DNA from: Nematostella vectensis
Lineage: Eukaryota > Cnidaria > Anthozoa > Actiniaria > Edwardsiidae
Reading direction: 5' to 3'
Assembly: GCF_932526225.1 (NCBI RefSeq)
Contig: NC_064041.1
Coordinates: 1,872,699-1,936,698, forward strand
Length of the DNA: 64,000 nucleotides
Part shown: piece after piece, positions 10,847-20,945 of the stretch
Layout of the letters: each line of letters begins with the position of its first letter
How positions within the stretch are numbered: the stretch's first letter is position 1
Program-made: the position numbers and the translations under genes
The notes under the pieces: generated by a model
Database searches by the model: none
What the model was told of the DNA's origin: nothing
What the model saw: only the letters and a program-made list of their open reading frames with translations

Positions 10847-13800
10847 TCATGCTATGGGCAGCGAGGGTTTGCGACGAAGCTTATAGTACATGTAGAACGT
10901 GGCCGCAGACAGTGCGTACCTAGGCAGATAGAAATATATGGAAAGTATGAGAACTAGGAATTCTACATCGATATCTGACAAAAGGTTACATAGACAAAGA
11001 AAAAAACATGGAAAGTATAAGGGCATGTTCAAGAGCTACCATGGGGGAAGGGGGTGGGTGGGTTGGGGAAATCCTATAATAAGTCTTATTATCTTAGAAA
11101 AAACTAATACACTGACGAAGGCAATTATTGATTCACCCCCTCTCGAAAAAATAACCCCCTATTAAATCTCAGCTCCTACATTGTGTATTTTAATTTTTTA
11201 AAAAGTCCCTACCTCCTCCACCCTGCCAATATCTTTTACGGGCACCTTTACTCACAGGTCAAGCTCCCCTTGTTGAATAATGACCGGTTCTTTATATTTG
11301 ATTCATTTTTGATTTATTGAATGATGGGGCACCAGAGGCTAGTATTGCTCACCAGGTGATGATGTACTGAAGGTGTTCATTGCGGAGATATACACGTGTC
11401 TGGCCGCCTATCGGCCCACCAGGGATGGTACTAGCTTGAATACACAAGGAAAACGGTATAAAAAAGGTATAGATGGATGGGTGCCAGGAATGGTACTAGC
11501 TTGAATACACAAGGAAAACGGTATAATAGAGGTATAGACGGATGGGCGCCAGGGATGGTAATACAGACAGCTCTGTCCTTGCGCATTTTACTCTGCTATT
11601 AAAACACATCATTACAATGGGCAGAGAAAAAGAAAACAATGACTAAATAAAACAACAAAAAAATACTGAAAGTAGCTCCTGTTACTACATATTCTTGGGT
11701 AAGTGGTCCCGGGGTGTCTGTAACAGCGAGGATTGACTGCAGCAAAAAAAGCAGACATAGAGAATGCTTTAGAATATCCACCAAGGATAGGAGAATGTAG
11801 AGGAACTTGATTGTGAATTTACACTTGCTCACAACCTATTGATCGCCCATTGATTGAGAACAAGGTTGGTTAAATGCAGAGGGTCATGGAAAACAACTAA
11901 TAGCCTTCAAGGAAGCCGCACATGATAGCGGGCGTCACCCGCTCACTTCTGCGTCTGGATTCGCTTTTCCCATATTTCAAGATCTTAAGGCTCTTATTAG
12001 CGGCTGACCCCAGTGGGAATATAGTACCTTTAAATACCATTGACTCTAAGTAAAACAGTATCTGAACCATCGTAATTAAGCTTTCTATCTGTAATGAGAG
12101 TGGTTAGCTTCCCAAATCTATAATGTTACCTGCATCAGCATCAACTTGTATTGGCAGACAGTCCGCCACCTCCGCCATAGCCTCAGCATCCCTGTGGTGC
12201 CAACGGTTCCTTGAAGCGTCATCCTTAGGAGCAAATGGCGCGCGCTGAAACAAACAAATACTATGAAACACATACCCAGACGTTACAATCAATTGGACTA
12301 TGGAACAAGTCACAATTGAACTATGAAACGCATACCGAGACGTTACAATTAATTGGACTAGGAAACACATACCAAGACATTACAATTAATTGGGCTATGA
12401 AACACATACCAAGACATTACAATTAACTGGGCTATGAAACACATACCAAGATGTTACAATTAATTGGGCTATGAAACACATACCAAGACGTTACAATTAA
12501 TTGGACTATGAAACACATACCAAGACATTACAATTTATTGGGCTATGAAACACATACCAAGACGTTACAATTAACTGGCCTATGAAACACATACCAAGAC
12601 GTTACAATTAATTGGGCTATAAAAACATACCAAGACGTTACAATTAATTGGACTATAAAACACATACCAAGACGTTACAATTAATTGGGCTATGAAACAC
12701 ATACCAAGACGTTACAATTAATTGGACTATAAAACACATACCAAGACGTTACATTTAATTGGGCTATGAAACACATACCAAGACGTTACAATTAATTGGG
12801 CTATGAAACACATACCAAGACGTACAATTAATTGGGCTATGAAACACATACCAAGACATTACAATTAATTGGGCTATGAAACACATACCAAGACGTTACA
12901 TTTAATTGGGCTATTAAACACATACCAAGACGTTACAATTAATTGGGCTATGAAACACATACCAAGACGTACAATTAATTGGGCTATGAAACACACACCA
13001 AGACGTTACAATTAATTGGGCTATGAAACACATACCTAGACGTTACAATTAATTGGACTTATAATATAATTGCCCAAAATGAAGCCAACTTCCAGAACTT
13101 CAAGAAACATGAGAAAGGAATAAGGGGAAGGCATGCGTTACACAAAGAGCGGCTGCTTACCACTGCGACCAGGGCCTATCTTTTCTTATTGTTTGGATCG
13201 ACAGCGTCTTTAAAGATTAAACCCACCGCTTCCAAAGGGGTGGTAATATAGTTCAACCAGCTCTGATGTTACTGTTTGTAAAAACTCAATCACAAGGCTG
13301 TGCATACCTTGTCGTTCTTCCTGATGAAGCCAGTGATAGTCACCTCTCCACTAACCTGTATAACAAAAACAACAACTAATATATTAAACAACAAATAAAA
13401 CGAGCAACTAATAAAAACAACTACTTTATTCACATGAATGCAAGACAAAAATGTTCCTTTTAAGTTTACAATAACAGGTACACCCCCTTCCTGGAAACAA
13501 TAAAGGGTGTTTTAGATCCATTCTATTGCCTGCCCACATTTCTGCTGGCACCACGCCCTGAAGAGGACACGAGAAAGCATGAAATGCCTCCTTGAGCAGG
13601 ACACAATGTCGGCAATAAATGCATGCCTGCGCAATCTAATGTGCACAAGGCAAGGTTCTCTTGCTTGCTTTGGGGACCTCAATCAACCCATGTGAGTCCG
13701 CACTGTACATCATTGAGAATAGACGGGTGTTGGGCAAAGTGGGTTGATGAATGCATCATTTTTAGTGTATGTGTTTTCAGGTCTAGTTCAGCATTGTATA

Positions 13801-16800
13801 TGTTACACTAACTAATAGCATCCAAGCTCATTGGCCACCTGTCATCACGCAGTGCTTGTTTTATTTATTTTAAGTTCTATTTGTATCAAAAACCAACATT
13901 GCCTTATAGGTACTCCATTTCCTTGTTCTCTTAATGCCCCTTGGCTCCCAGTTTTATGTACCACCCGTTGCCTTTTGACTAGTACCTGGTCTACCTTCTG
14001 GTGATAAACCTTGTACTAGAACAAAGGAAAGGATGCTTAACGTTTCAAAGAGCTCTTAGAAATATCCCATTCATTATTAACTTTAATATATTACACATTT
14101 ATGTGTGCGTATTACTTTGGCCCTTGGTTGTTTTCTCATAATTCTATTGTTACTCACTACTCTTTCACCAATATGCACACCTTACCCCTTTTTTGCATTT
14201 TCGCTCACTACCTATACACTATTCACCTTCCACTAACCTACCCACTATCCCCTTTCATGCCTACCCCTTGATCCTATAGGTGCTATACTGTTGTACAAAC
14301 GCACTTTTAACCAGCAAAATTCACCTTCCATCTACCCATACAGCACCACTATCTCCCTTTTAGCCTACCACTTCACCCTTCCGTAGGTGCCAGTGTATGA
14401 ATACCAACAAACCAACAGCATCAAACTTCATTAACATGTTATTCTGTACCTGTCCTTCTGGTCTTTTTTCTGCATCTATCTTGGCCTTGGGGACCCAACC
14501 TCTATTAACTAGAATTGTTTCTCTGTTGAAAGATGAGCAAACAATACCAAGCATTGTAAATATATTGATATATTATATGTAGGTAAACCAAATAGACAAA
14601 TGTTACTGCTAGTTTCAACTCTAATTAACATGAAACATACTTTAACAGTATTTTGAATCTTGCATCCACACACATAAACACAATGACTTGCTGATGGATT
14701 TCATTAATCGTACAGTATAACCAAATAACAATGATCCAGGGATGTAGGGTGGGGCACTGGGGGCACGTGCCCCCCACCCAAATATCTGGAAAAATTATTG
14801 ATAAATAAACCCCTTCTGACGGCTGTGATATTGGCGGATAATGTCCAAGGATCAGAATATGGTACGAAAAATAAATAATAAGCAGTTGGCTGAGAAGCGA
14901 AGTTTTCAATGTTGATATGTCTTCTGTGCGTGTGTTGAAATGTCTTTTGCGCACGCGTTGATGGCACTGGAAAGAGGCTACAAGCGTTTGCTCTTGTGAA
15001 ATTCTTTGTTATCTCTTTTTCATTTCAGGATAAATTCTATACAATTCTCATTATGATAATTCTATAAAGGGAATAACATTCTTTCTGTGCCTTCAGAGCG
15101 TTTTTAAAACCTTGGTGTTTGTTTGAGTTATTGAGCAGACGAAAAGCAAGTTTTGACTGCACAAACAGGACACAGGACAGACATCACTTTGGCTGGACAT
15201 TATCACCTGATATTTGTCCTGTGAAAATGTGCACATGACCCACATTGACCAACGAGCGTGTGTGAAAATTCATCACTGGGATAAAAAAGGAAATGTCCAG
15301 TAGGGGCGTGGCTGTGCCCCCTAATCTTTTCTTAATGTTTCTGTATCACGCCCCCCACACCACATTTGATGCCTGCTACAGCTATGTGATCTATTCGGTA
15401 AAGACACTAACAACCGTTCACCAGACTCGAGTTACTGTACGTACCATTATTAGCACTTACCCTGTTTGTGCCAAGGTGAAGGGTGTAAAGACACGTTCAA
15501 CAGACTTGAGTTACGTACCATTATTATTAGCACTTACCCTGTTTGTGCCAAGGTGAAGGGTGTAATGACATTATTTGCACTTACCCTGTTTGTGCCAAGG
15601 TGAAGGGTGTAATGGCATGTTCACCAGATTTGAGTTACGTACCATTATTAGCACTTACCCTGTTTGTGCCAAGGTGAAGGGTGTAATGACATGTGCACCA
15701 GACTTCGGTTGCCTCCCAAGGCCTCCACTCTCAGCAGAACCCTCATACAAAGATCTTGGGAACACATGGAACTCCTGCTCATGATTGAACTGTCCAGTCA
15801 GACGAATACGCCGATACTCTAGTGCAGTAGTGTCAAGATCATCTAAACTAAACAATAAATATTAATTATTATTCCTTGGGTACATAGAAGAAATCAGACC
15901 TTGACTATTAAATTGCGGAAGCCACAGGGAGGCAAAAAAAGCTGACTTATCTTGGGATTGAGCCCTGGTCCACTGGCTTGGGAAGCAAAGCTTGTATTAC
16001 TGAGCTACTGTATTGCTGTGATTCATCAGCCATGGGAAAACCTAATGCCTTTTTATTATCATTTCAATGGGGAAAGTATGAACAGTATAAAAACAAGCTT
16101 ACTTTTCTGGTGGGTCCAGCGGTGGCGCGGTGGTCCTCTCTTCCAGCGACTTAATGAGACCAAGTTTCCACTGAAGTCTAAAGACCTGCCATGTCCCAAG
16201 TCCAAAGGCGGACACTGGTATGACGAGCATCAGTAGGTGGAGCTTAGACCCAGAGTCTTGTTGAGCTTGGGTTTGACAACATCTTGTCACTAGCCCTGAA
16301 AAGGAATGTGCAACATCTTGTCACTAGCCCTGAAAAGGCATGTGGCTAGTAAGAGCAATTGCATCCCAATACAGTATACAAAGGTGGTAGACAGAACTGT
16401 GAACTGTGTTCCTTTGAACAGGGTGGTAAAGGGTGTTTTTGTGAAACGACCTTTGGCCATTTTTCACTGCCAAGAAATGTGAAATATTCCATTTCGATGT
16501 CTGGGAAACGTGATCCAACTCTCCTGTGAACTGAGATTTAACACTTTTGAGTCTCTGTGAACCGAGATTTAGCTTATCCATGTTATTGTAGTTCAGTTAT
16601 GGTAATTTTCTTAATGCCGTTTGCTTCAGCCTGTGAAACATGAAAAAGTCATTTTTGGTCTGTGAAAACATGCTCCATATGCAACCTACCACCCTTTCAG
16701 AAGAACTGTTTACTGAAATATGTGTCAAATATTGGCTGTTTTCTCCTAGCTAAAGTACCTAGTGCCAGTCCCCACTCCTTGCAACTCTTGTAGGCCAGCC

Positions 16801-17996
16801 TTAAGGGTGTACTGGCATCTGTTGCTAAGGAAAAGTGAATATAGCATAAAGCCTTGTAGAAAGTCATAAGGGTCTGATATTTGCCAAGTTGACCACCACA
16901 AGTGTGCTGACGATTACAATGACGTTACCCTGTGACGTCATAATGTGACGTCATAGATACAGATAAAAGCAAATATTTTAAGTAAAATTGCTCGAAAACA
17001 AATATTGAATACGTTTTATGAATGTTTAGGGTGGGTGCATTAAGCCAAGCATGCGTTTTAGAAATGATTGAAAAATTGGTTTTTTTTTCAAAGGTCCTGA
17101 AATCCAGATTATTCTATATAATTTTAGTTTCTAATACATTAACACTAAATCCATGCTTGGCCATATGAAGGAGAATTTAATAAAAAGGAATACAGAAAAA
17201 ATATTGCGTTTAAAAATAACGTAGCGACAAAAAAAGTTTTTTTTAGAAAAGGCAAAACCGGAAGTGAAACAAAGCCAGCGCGTGCTCATTCGGCCTGCTC
17301 AGACACACTGATATCTCACATGATGAAATTTAAATGAAGTTTAAAAACAAATTCCAATGGTGTTTTGTGGTATTTACACTTCAAAGGAACGATATCCGTC
17401 ATGTCATGATGAAAATGGAAAAAGTATTTTAAAATTCTGATACAGCGCGCCCAGGTAGTGAAAATTAAGAACTTTGGCTTCAAAAAGGTTGGCTTGACTA
17501 AATCTTCGTTTTTGCAAAATATGGGAAATATCATCACCCGAAAAGGCTGAGATCAACTTAAAGCCAATCGTTGGGAACTTGAAACGCATATTTTTGCTTC
17601 TTTTACTTCAGGAAAGCTAGGAATGATGAATTCCATGTTATGTATATGCGCACGCTCAACGCCATCAGCGTAGCAACGTCGTTACTGAGTAACACTAATG
17701 TCAGTACACCCTTAATGTGTAAGTCACTAGCAATTATTTTTTTTCCAAAATGCAAAGTCATTGTCACGTGACCTACAAAATCTGAACAACAACGCTTTTA
17801 TCGAGTTTATCTCTCTTGCTTCATATAGGATCAAGATTGCAAAATAAATCATATGCATTCCATAACACTAGGTTTCCAATAAGAGCACATATCTTTGAGC
17901 ACATATCTTTGTTCAATGCAGTCTTTCCATTTTTAAAACATCACCTTTTAAGTTGGAGCGTAATAGACAGAGTCCTCTTTGACCTATCCGAAACAT
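10847..17996 (-). CDS. SURF1: SURF1, mitochondrial cytochrome c oxidase assembly factor
   Basis: Eight exons on the minus strand sum to 825 nt (274 codons): 17996-17945, 16295-16103, 15847-15659, 14522-14450, 13355-13308, 12244-12130, 11434-11353 and 10919-10847, with all phases compatible. Exon 1 encodes a basic, acid-free leader ([15 protein letters not shown]), as expected for mitochondrial import. Later landmarks are TM1 with FGLGTWQ, then [44 protein letters not shown], and TM2 with [12 protein letters not shown]. Family knowledge: an inner-membrane protein of about 300 residues in vertebrates that helps early complex IV assembly around COX1; loss causes Leigh syndrome in humans. It is head to head with PFDN6. 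Intron 1 holds a TTAA MITE. Three splice junctions are locally duplicated and a fourth abuts a minisatellite (see separate entries). Identity is very sure; exon 1 is inferred from phase and composition. Confidence 0.93.
11431..11560 (-). repeat. 65-bp tandem duplication spanning the SURF1 exon-7 acceptor
   Basis: Two copies (11431-11495 and 11496-11560) differ at a few positions. Each contains, on the minus strand, the acceptor context ATTCAAG and the first exon bases CTAGTACCAT. Only the inner copy continues into the conserved GGPIGGQTR coding sequence, so the outer copy is a decoy acceptor. Confidence 0.9.
11561..12129. other. SURF1 intron 6 sequence, no feature
   Basis: Intronic. A hydrophobic open frame on the minus strand (11599-11832) does not match the SURF1 C-terminus, which is supplied by the exons at 11353-11434 and 10847-10919. 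Confidence 0.6.
12255..13060 (-). repeat. 37-bp minisatellite in SURF1 intron 5
   Basis: About 21 units containing ACACATACCAAGACGTTACA and an AATTAATTGGGCTATGAAA segment. On the minus (transcribed) strand each unit reads a donor-like GGTATGTG followed by an acceptor-like TTTCATAG. The array ends about 15-25 bp from the true acceptor of the exon at 12244. Confidence 0.95.
13356..14449. other. SURF1 intron 4, no feature recognised
   Basis: About 1.1 kb of intron. No exon, RNA gene or repeat structure was recognised beyond C/T-rich stretches on the plus strand. Confidence 0.5.
15440..15695 (-). repeat. Four tandem copies of the SURF1 exon-3 3' end with its donor site
   Basis: The element GCACTTACCCTGTTTGTGCC (plus strand) occurs at 15453, 15530, 15577 and 15651, each followed by AAGGTGAAGGGTGTAA. 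On the minus strand each copy reproduces the exon end ACCTTGGCACAAACAGG and the donor GTAAGTGC. Only the 15651 copy is joined to the rest of exon 3. The other three lie just downstream in the intron as ready-made decoy donors, spaced 47-77 bp apart. Confidence 0.92.
15945..16011 (-). mobile_element. tRNA-derived SINE head
   Basis: On the minus strand: an A-box-like TAGCTCAGTAATA, a recognisable anticodon arm with CTTCCCAAG, and a B-box-like GGGCTCAATCCC. Acceptor-stem pairing is poor, so this is a decayed tRNA-derived SINE and not a working tRNA. It lies in SURF1 intron 2. Confidence 0.5.
16277..16346 (-). repeat. 34-bp tandem duplication of the SURF1 exon-2 acceptor
   Basis: ATCTTGTCACTAGCCCTGAA occurs at 16281 and again at 16315. 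On the minus strand each copy has a CCTTTTCAG acceptor followed by GGCTAGTGACAAGATGTTG. The inner copy joins the exon in phase. Use of the outer copy would insert 34 nt and shift the frame. Confidence 0.9.
16805..17711. mobile_element. TTAA-flanked MITE in SURF1 intron 1
   Basis: Terminal inverted repeats begin GGGTGTACTGGCAT on the left and match ATGTCAGTACACCC on the right. TTAA lies immediately outside both ends (16801-16804 and 17712-17715), the target duplication expected of piggyBac-type mobilisation. No transposase frame is present, so it is non-autonomous. It carries two perfect CRE palindromes. Confidence 0.8.
16933..16953. promoter_or_regulatory. Pair of CRE palindromes inside the MITE
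   Basis: TGACGTCA occurs at 16933-16940 and 16946-16953, the consensus for CREB/ATF dimers. It lies in SURF1 intron 1, about 1.0 kb inside the gene from the SURF1 start codon. A regulatory role is inference only. Confidence 0.35.
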
Positions 17997-18262
17997 CTTG
18001 TTACGTAATGACAACAAATCCCTAGAAATTCAAAATCATGGTAGTCAATCGGTGTGTAAAAACTGCAGTTGTAGGTACCCTTGATGTAGAATAGATTGTT
18101 ATGCTAAATCTTGCAAGCAAAGACAGCGAAGAGGAGGAGAAAGCATTTGAATCCTCGAAATCTGACGGAGGAAACGACGAGGCGTTCCTTGTTAATGCTG
18201 CGCTGGACCCAATCTTTCTTACTTGAGCCCGCGAGCCGCGAGCTTGACAACTCAAGTTAAAG
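17997..18262. promoter_or_regulatory. Bidirectional promoter of SURF1 and PFDN6
   Basis: Only 266 bp separate the two divergent start codons. The stretch is CpG-richer toward the PFDN6 side (18160-18260) and has no TATA box at a standard distance. A palindrome TTACGTAA lies at 18001-18008, next to the SURF1 start. A small open frame on the plus strand (18101-18226, rich in Glu and Ser) precedes PFDN6 and could be an upstream ORF if transcription starts far enough upstream. Confidence 0.65.
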
Positions 18263-20218
18263 ATGGCGGCCAACGTGGAACGAATTCAACAACAATTGCA
18301 AACGGAATTAGAGAAATACAAGGCTCATCAGATTGGTACGACTAGCCATGTTGTACACTAGCGACTAAATGTTGGTTTGTGACCCACTGAATGTGTGTTT
18401 TTACGTTCTTACCGGCAGATTTGCAAAAGTCAGTAAGCACTCGACAGCAACTCGACGCCCAGTTGTCAGAAAATACCGTGGTGAAAGAGGTAAAGTTGTC
18501 TTTTCCTGTATCTTCTCGCGTTACTGGGAACATCCTTATGTTAGATCCATTAAACTTGGCAACAAAGAGAATGGAAAGAGACAAGGTTCACAACTCGTTA
18601 GGTACCTTGCAAAGACAAGGGCAAAGCATTGCAATTATGTGCATTTGGTCTGTCTGTCATTGTTCAGTGAGACAGCACCAAACTGTGACTGGAAAATATT
18701 CTATTGCTGGCATGTACTGTACACAGGGGGGGTGCCTACTGTACACAGGGGGGGGTGCCTACTGTACACAGGGGGGGGGGGGGGTGCCTACTGTACACAG
18801 GGGGGGTGCCTACTGTACACAGGGGGGGGGGTGCCTACTGTACACAGGGGGGGTGCCTACTGTACACAGGGGGGGTGCCTACTGTACACAGGGGGGGTGC
18901 CTACTGTACACAGGGGGGGTGCCTACTGTACACAGGGGGGGTGCCTACTGTACACAGGGGGGGGTGCCTACTGTACACAGGGGGGGTGCCCCCTCCCCTG
19001 GCCACTGAAAAGTGGGTCATTTTTCATGGAAGGACCATCAAATACTACATATGTCTAGTCACCCCACCCCCCCCCCCCCTTCCTCAGCCAATCCTTGGTA
19101 TGCACCTATCGAAAGATGCAGACATTTCCCCAGTTAACTTAAAGAACCTTGTTCACTCCTAAATAAATGGGGACCTTAGCTGGATTTCATCTTTTCCTGA
19201 GCATAGTGTATATAGTTAGCATATAGTTAGCAATTTAGTGTGAAACACAATAAAGCGTGTCTCAATTAAGTGAATTAAGTGTGAAACACAAGCTCATTGT
19301 TATTTTTAGTCTTATTGGCACAGCCATTGCTGTCTGATTTACCCTTATAAACAAGCATTATCAGGTTTGAACATTAAGGGCAGAGCCATATAGGGTGATA
19401 ATATACTTAGAAGCAGTGGATGACAAATTTATTTTGTTTTGGATTCCAAGTGTATGTCTTATTTTTAGGAATTGGACAAAATCTCCTCAGATGGTAATGT
19501 GTACAAGTTGATTGGCCCAGTGCTTGTCAAACAAGACCTGGAGGAAGCTAAGCAGACTGTTAGCAAGAGAATAGATTATATCAATGGAGAGATGTAAGTA
19601 TTGGTGTTCAAATAGAATTCAAAGTTCTGGTCTGTATCTATGAAAGTGCAGTTTCTCTGTACCATGGAGAAATAACTCTTTCTAGTCCAACCAAAATATG
19701 AAACCACTGGGAAGTGGAGCCTCCATTGTTATGACATGATCATAATTTCAAAGAAATAGCAGGTCATTTATGAGATGGTGAATTGGCTTTGGCTATTACA
19801 ACGGACTAAAGGAAATAGGAAATATTCTTGCTGTTTGACTAAGAATGATTAATTTCTTGGTTTGAGTGCACTGACTTTGATCCTAAACCAGTCTTTATTA
19901 AACAAAAAATTGAGCTCCTAAAATGCTATTGTTCTTGATTTTAATTTTAAATAAAAACTCTTATTCACAAAACAAAACAAATTCTGAAAGCTCTAAACTC
20001 CATGAGGAACTGCTTTGCTATAATTAAAACTATTGATCTGTGAACTAATTTTATAATTCAAAAATTCCCTTTTTGATTGTGCTTTTTGTTTTTATAGAAA
20101 AAGACAAGATGGTATGATCAATGAAATGGAGAAAAAGCAAACAGTGAGCAGAGAAAGTCTGAACAAGTTGCAAAATGATTATCAACAATTCATGACAAAA
20201 GCTGCAATGAAAGCATAA
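18263..20218 (+). CDS. PFDN6: Prefoldin subunit 6
   Basis: Four exons (18263-18335, 18419-18489, 19469-19593, 20098-20218) sum to 390 nt, i.e. 129 residues, the same length as vertebrate prefoldin 6. The protein starts MAANVERIQQQLQ and forms a beta-type prefoldin: an N-terminal coiled coil (QQLDAQLSEN), the central hairpin region with VYKLIGPVLVKQDL, then a C-terminal coiled coil beginning VSKRIDYINGEIKR. The start ATG sits in GATGG context right after the shared promoter. Family knowledge: one of four beta-type subunits of the hexameric cytosolic prefoldin, which hands unfolded actin and tubulin to the CCT chaperonin. Intron 2 contains a G-rich minisatellite. Very sure. Confidence 0.96.
18713..18992 (+). 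repeat. 22-bp G-rich minisatellite in PFDN6 intron 2
   Basis: About 13 copies of a unit TGCCTACTGTACACA followed by a run of 7 or more G. G-run length varies from 7 to about 13. Spurious frames in all three phases arise from it. The RNA would carry a dozen regularly spaced G-runs, compatible with G-quadruplex formation. Confidence 0.95.
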
Positions 20219-20749
20219 ATCCTAGCATTACAGCAATGATTGGTTCACTACACATGTTTACAGCAATGATTGGCCTACTACACATTTGAAATTTCAAAAA
20301 GCATAAGTATATGGTCTCATAGGCCCTTGATTCTTTTGGTGCATGTTAAGGACTCGCTTTTAACATTTCTGCTACCCCTCAAACTTAGCTATGTCCAACT
20401 TAGGGGTGCCTTTTCAGTTATCCTACCTGACAGCATTTTGATGTAACATCAGGTCAGCGGGTATGCTGTTTTGAAGATCACAAAATTAGCCAGACTAACA
20501 TTATGGGTTCAAACATTTTGTAGGCTAGCATACGCGTTCTCAGGATTGGCCGAGGGGCGGGGAGTGCGCAGTCATCAGGTATCATATGGAAAAAGCATGG
20601 AATTCGAAAACTCGTTAACAAGAGATGACCCACTTTTTACCCACCAAGGGGGGGGGGGGGGGGGGGGGGGGGTTGCGCACTCACCCTGCACACCCTCCTG
20701 TGTGTGCGCCTGTCTAGGGGGGATATTTTTCATGAGCCGTATTCAATGC
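20219..20749. other. Downstream of PFDN6; poly-G run
   Basis: No coding exon. A near-direct repeat (CAGCAATGATTGG) at about 20232 and 20261 lies in the 3' UTR region. A homopolymer of about 25 G occurs at 20648-20672. Confidence 0.5.
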
Positions 20750-20945
20750 AAATAAACTGAGTCAAGTCGGTATATACACTGTGTACCGCCCATGGAAATA
20801 AACTGAGTCAAGTCGGTATATACACTGTGTACCGCCCATGGAAAATAAAGCGAGTCAAGTCGGCATATACACTGTGTACCGCCCATGGAAATAAACCGAG
20901 TCAAGTCGGTATATACATTGTGTACCGCGCATGGAAAATAAAGCG
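20750..20945. repeat. Four tandem units of about 56 bp
   Basis: Each unit contains GAGTCAAGTCGGTATATACA, a CTGTGTACCGCCCATGG core and AAATAAA. Variants differ by single bases (cggcatat, cgcgcatgg). Confidence 0.9.

Noticed and set aside
11599-11832. Hydrophobic minus-strand frame as the SURF1 C-terminal membrane segment
   Set aside because: Conserved C-terminal motifs are found in the exons at 11353-11434 and 10847-10919 instead.
16324-16581. Minus-strand ORF of 85 codons just upstream of SURF1 exon 2
   Set aside because: Lies in intron 1, reads through the duplicated acceptor and has no good donor; exon 1 at 17945-17996 fits better.
18022-18273. Minus-strand frame that could be a SURF1 N-terminus
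   Set aside because: It has no ATG near its start and does not splice in phase; the ATG at 17996 gives a basic leader and a correct phase-1 donor.
18369-19162. Three overlapping frames with YCTQGG / VPTVHRG repeats
   Set aside because: Translation of the G-rich intronic repeat in all three phases; the PFDN6 exons explain the flanking parts.
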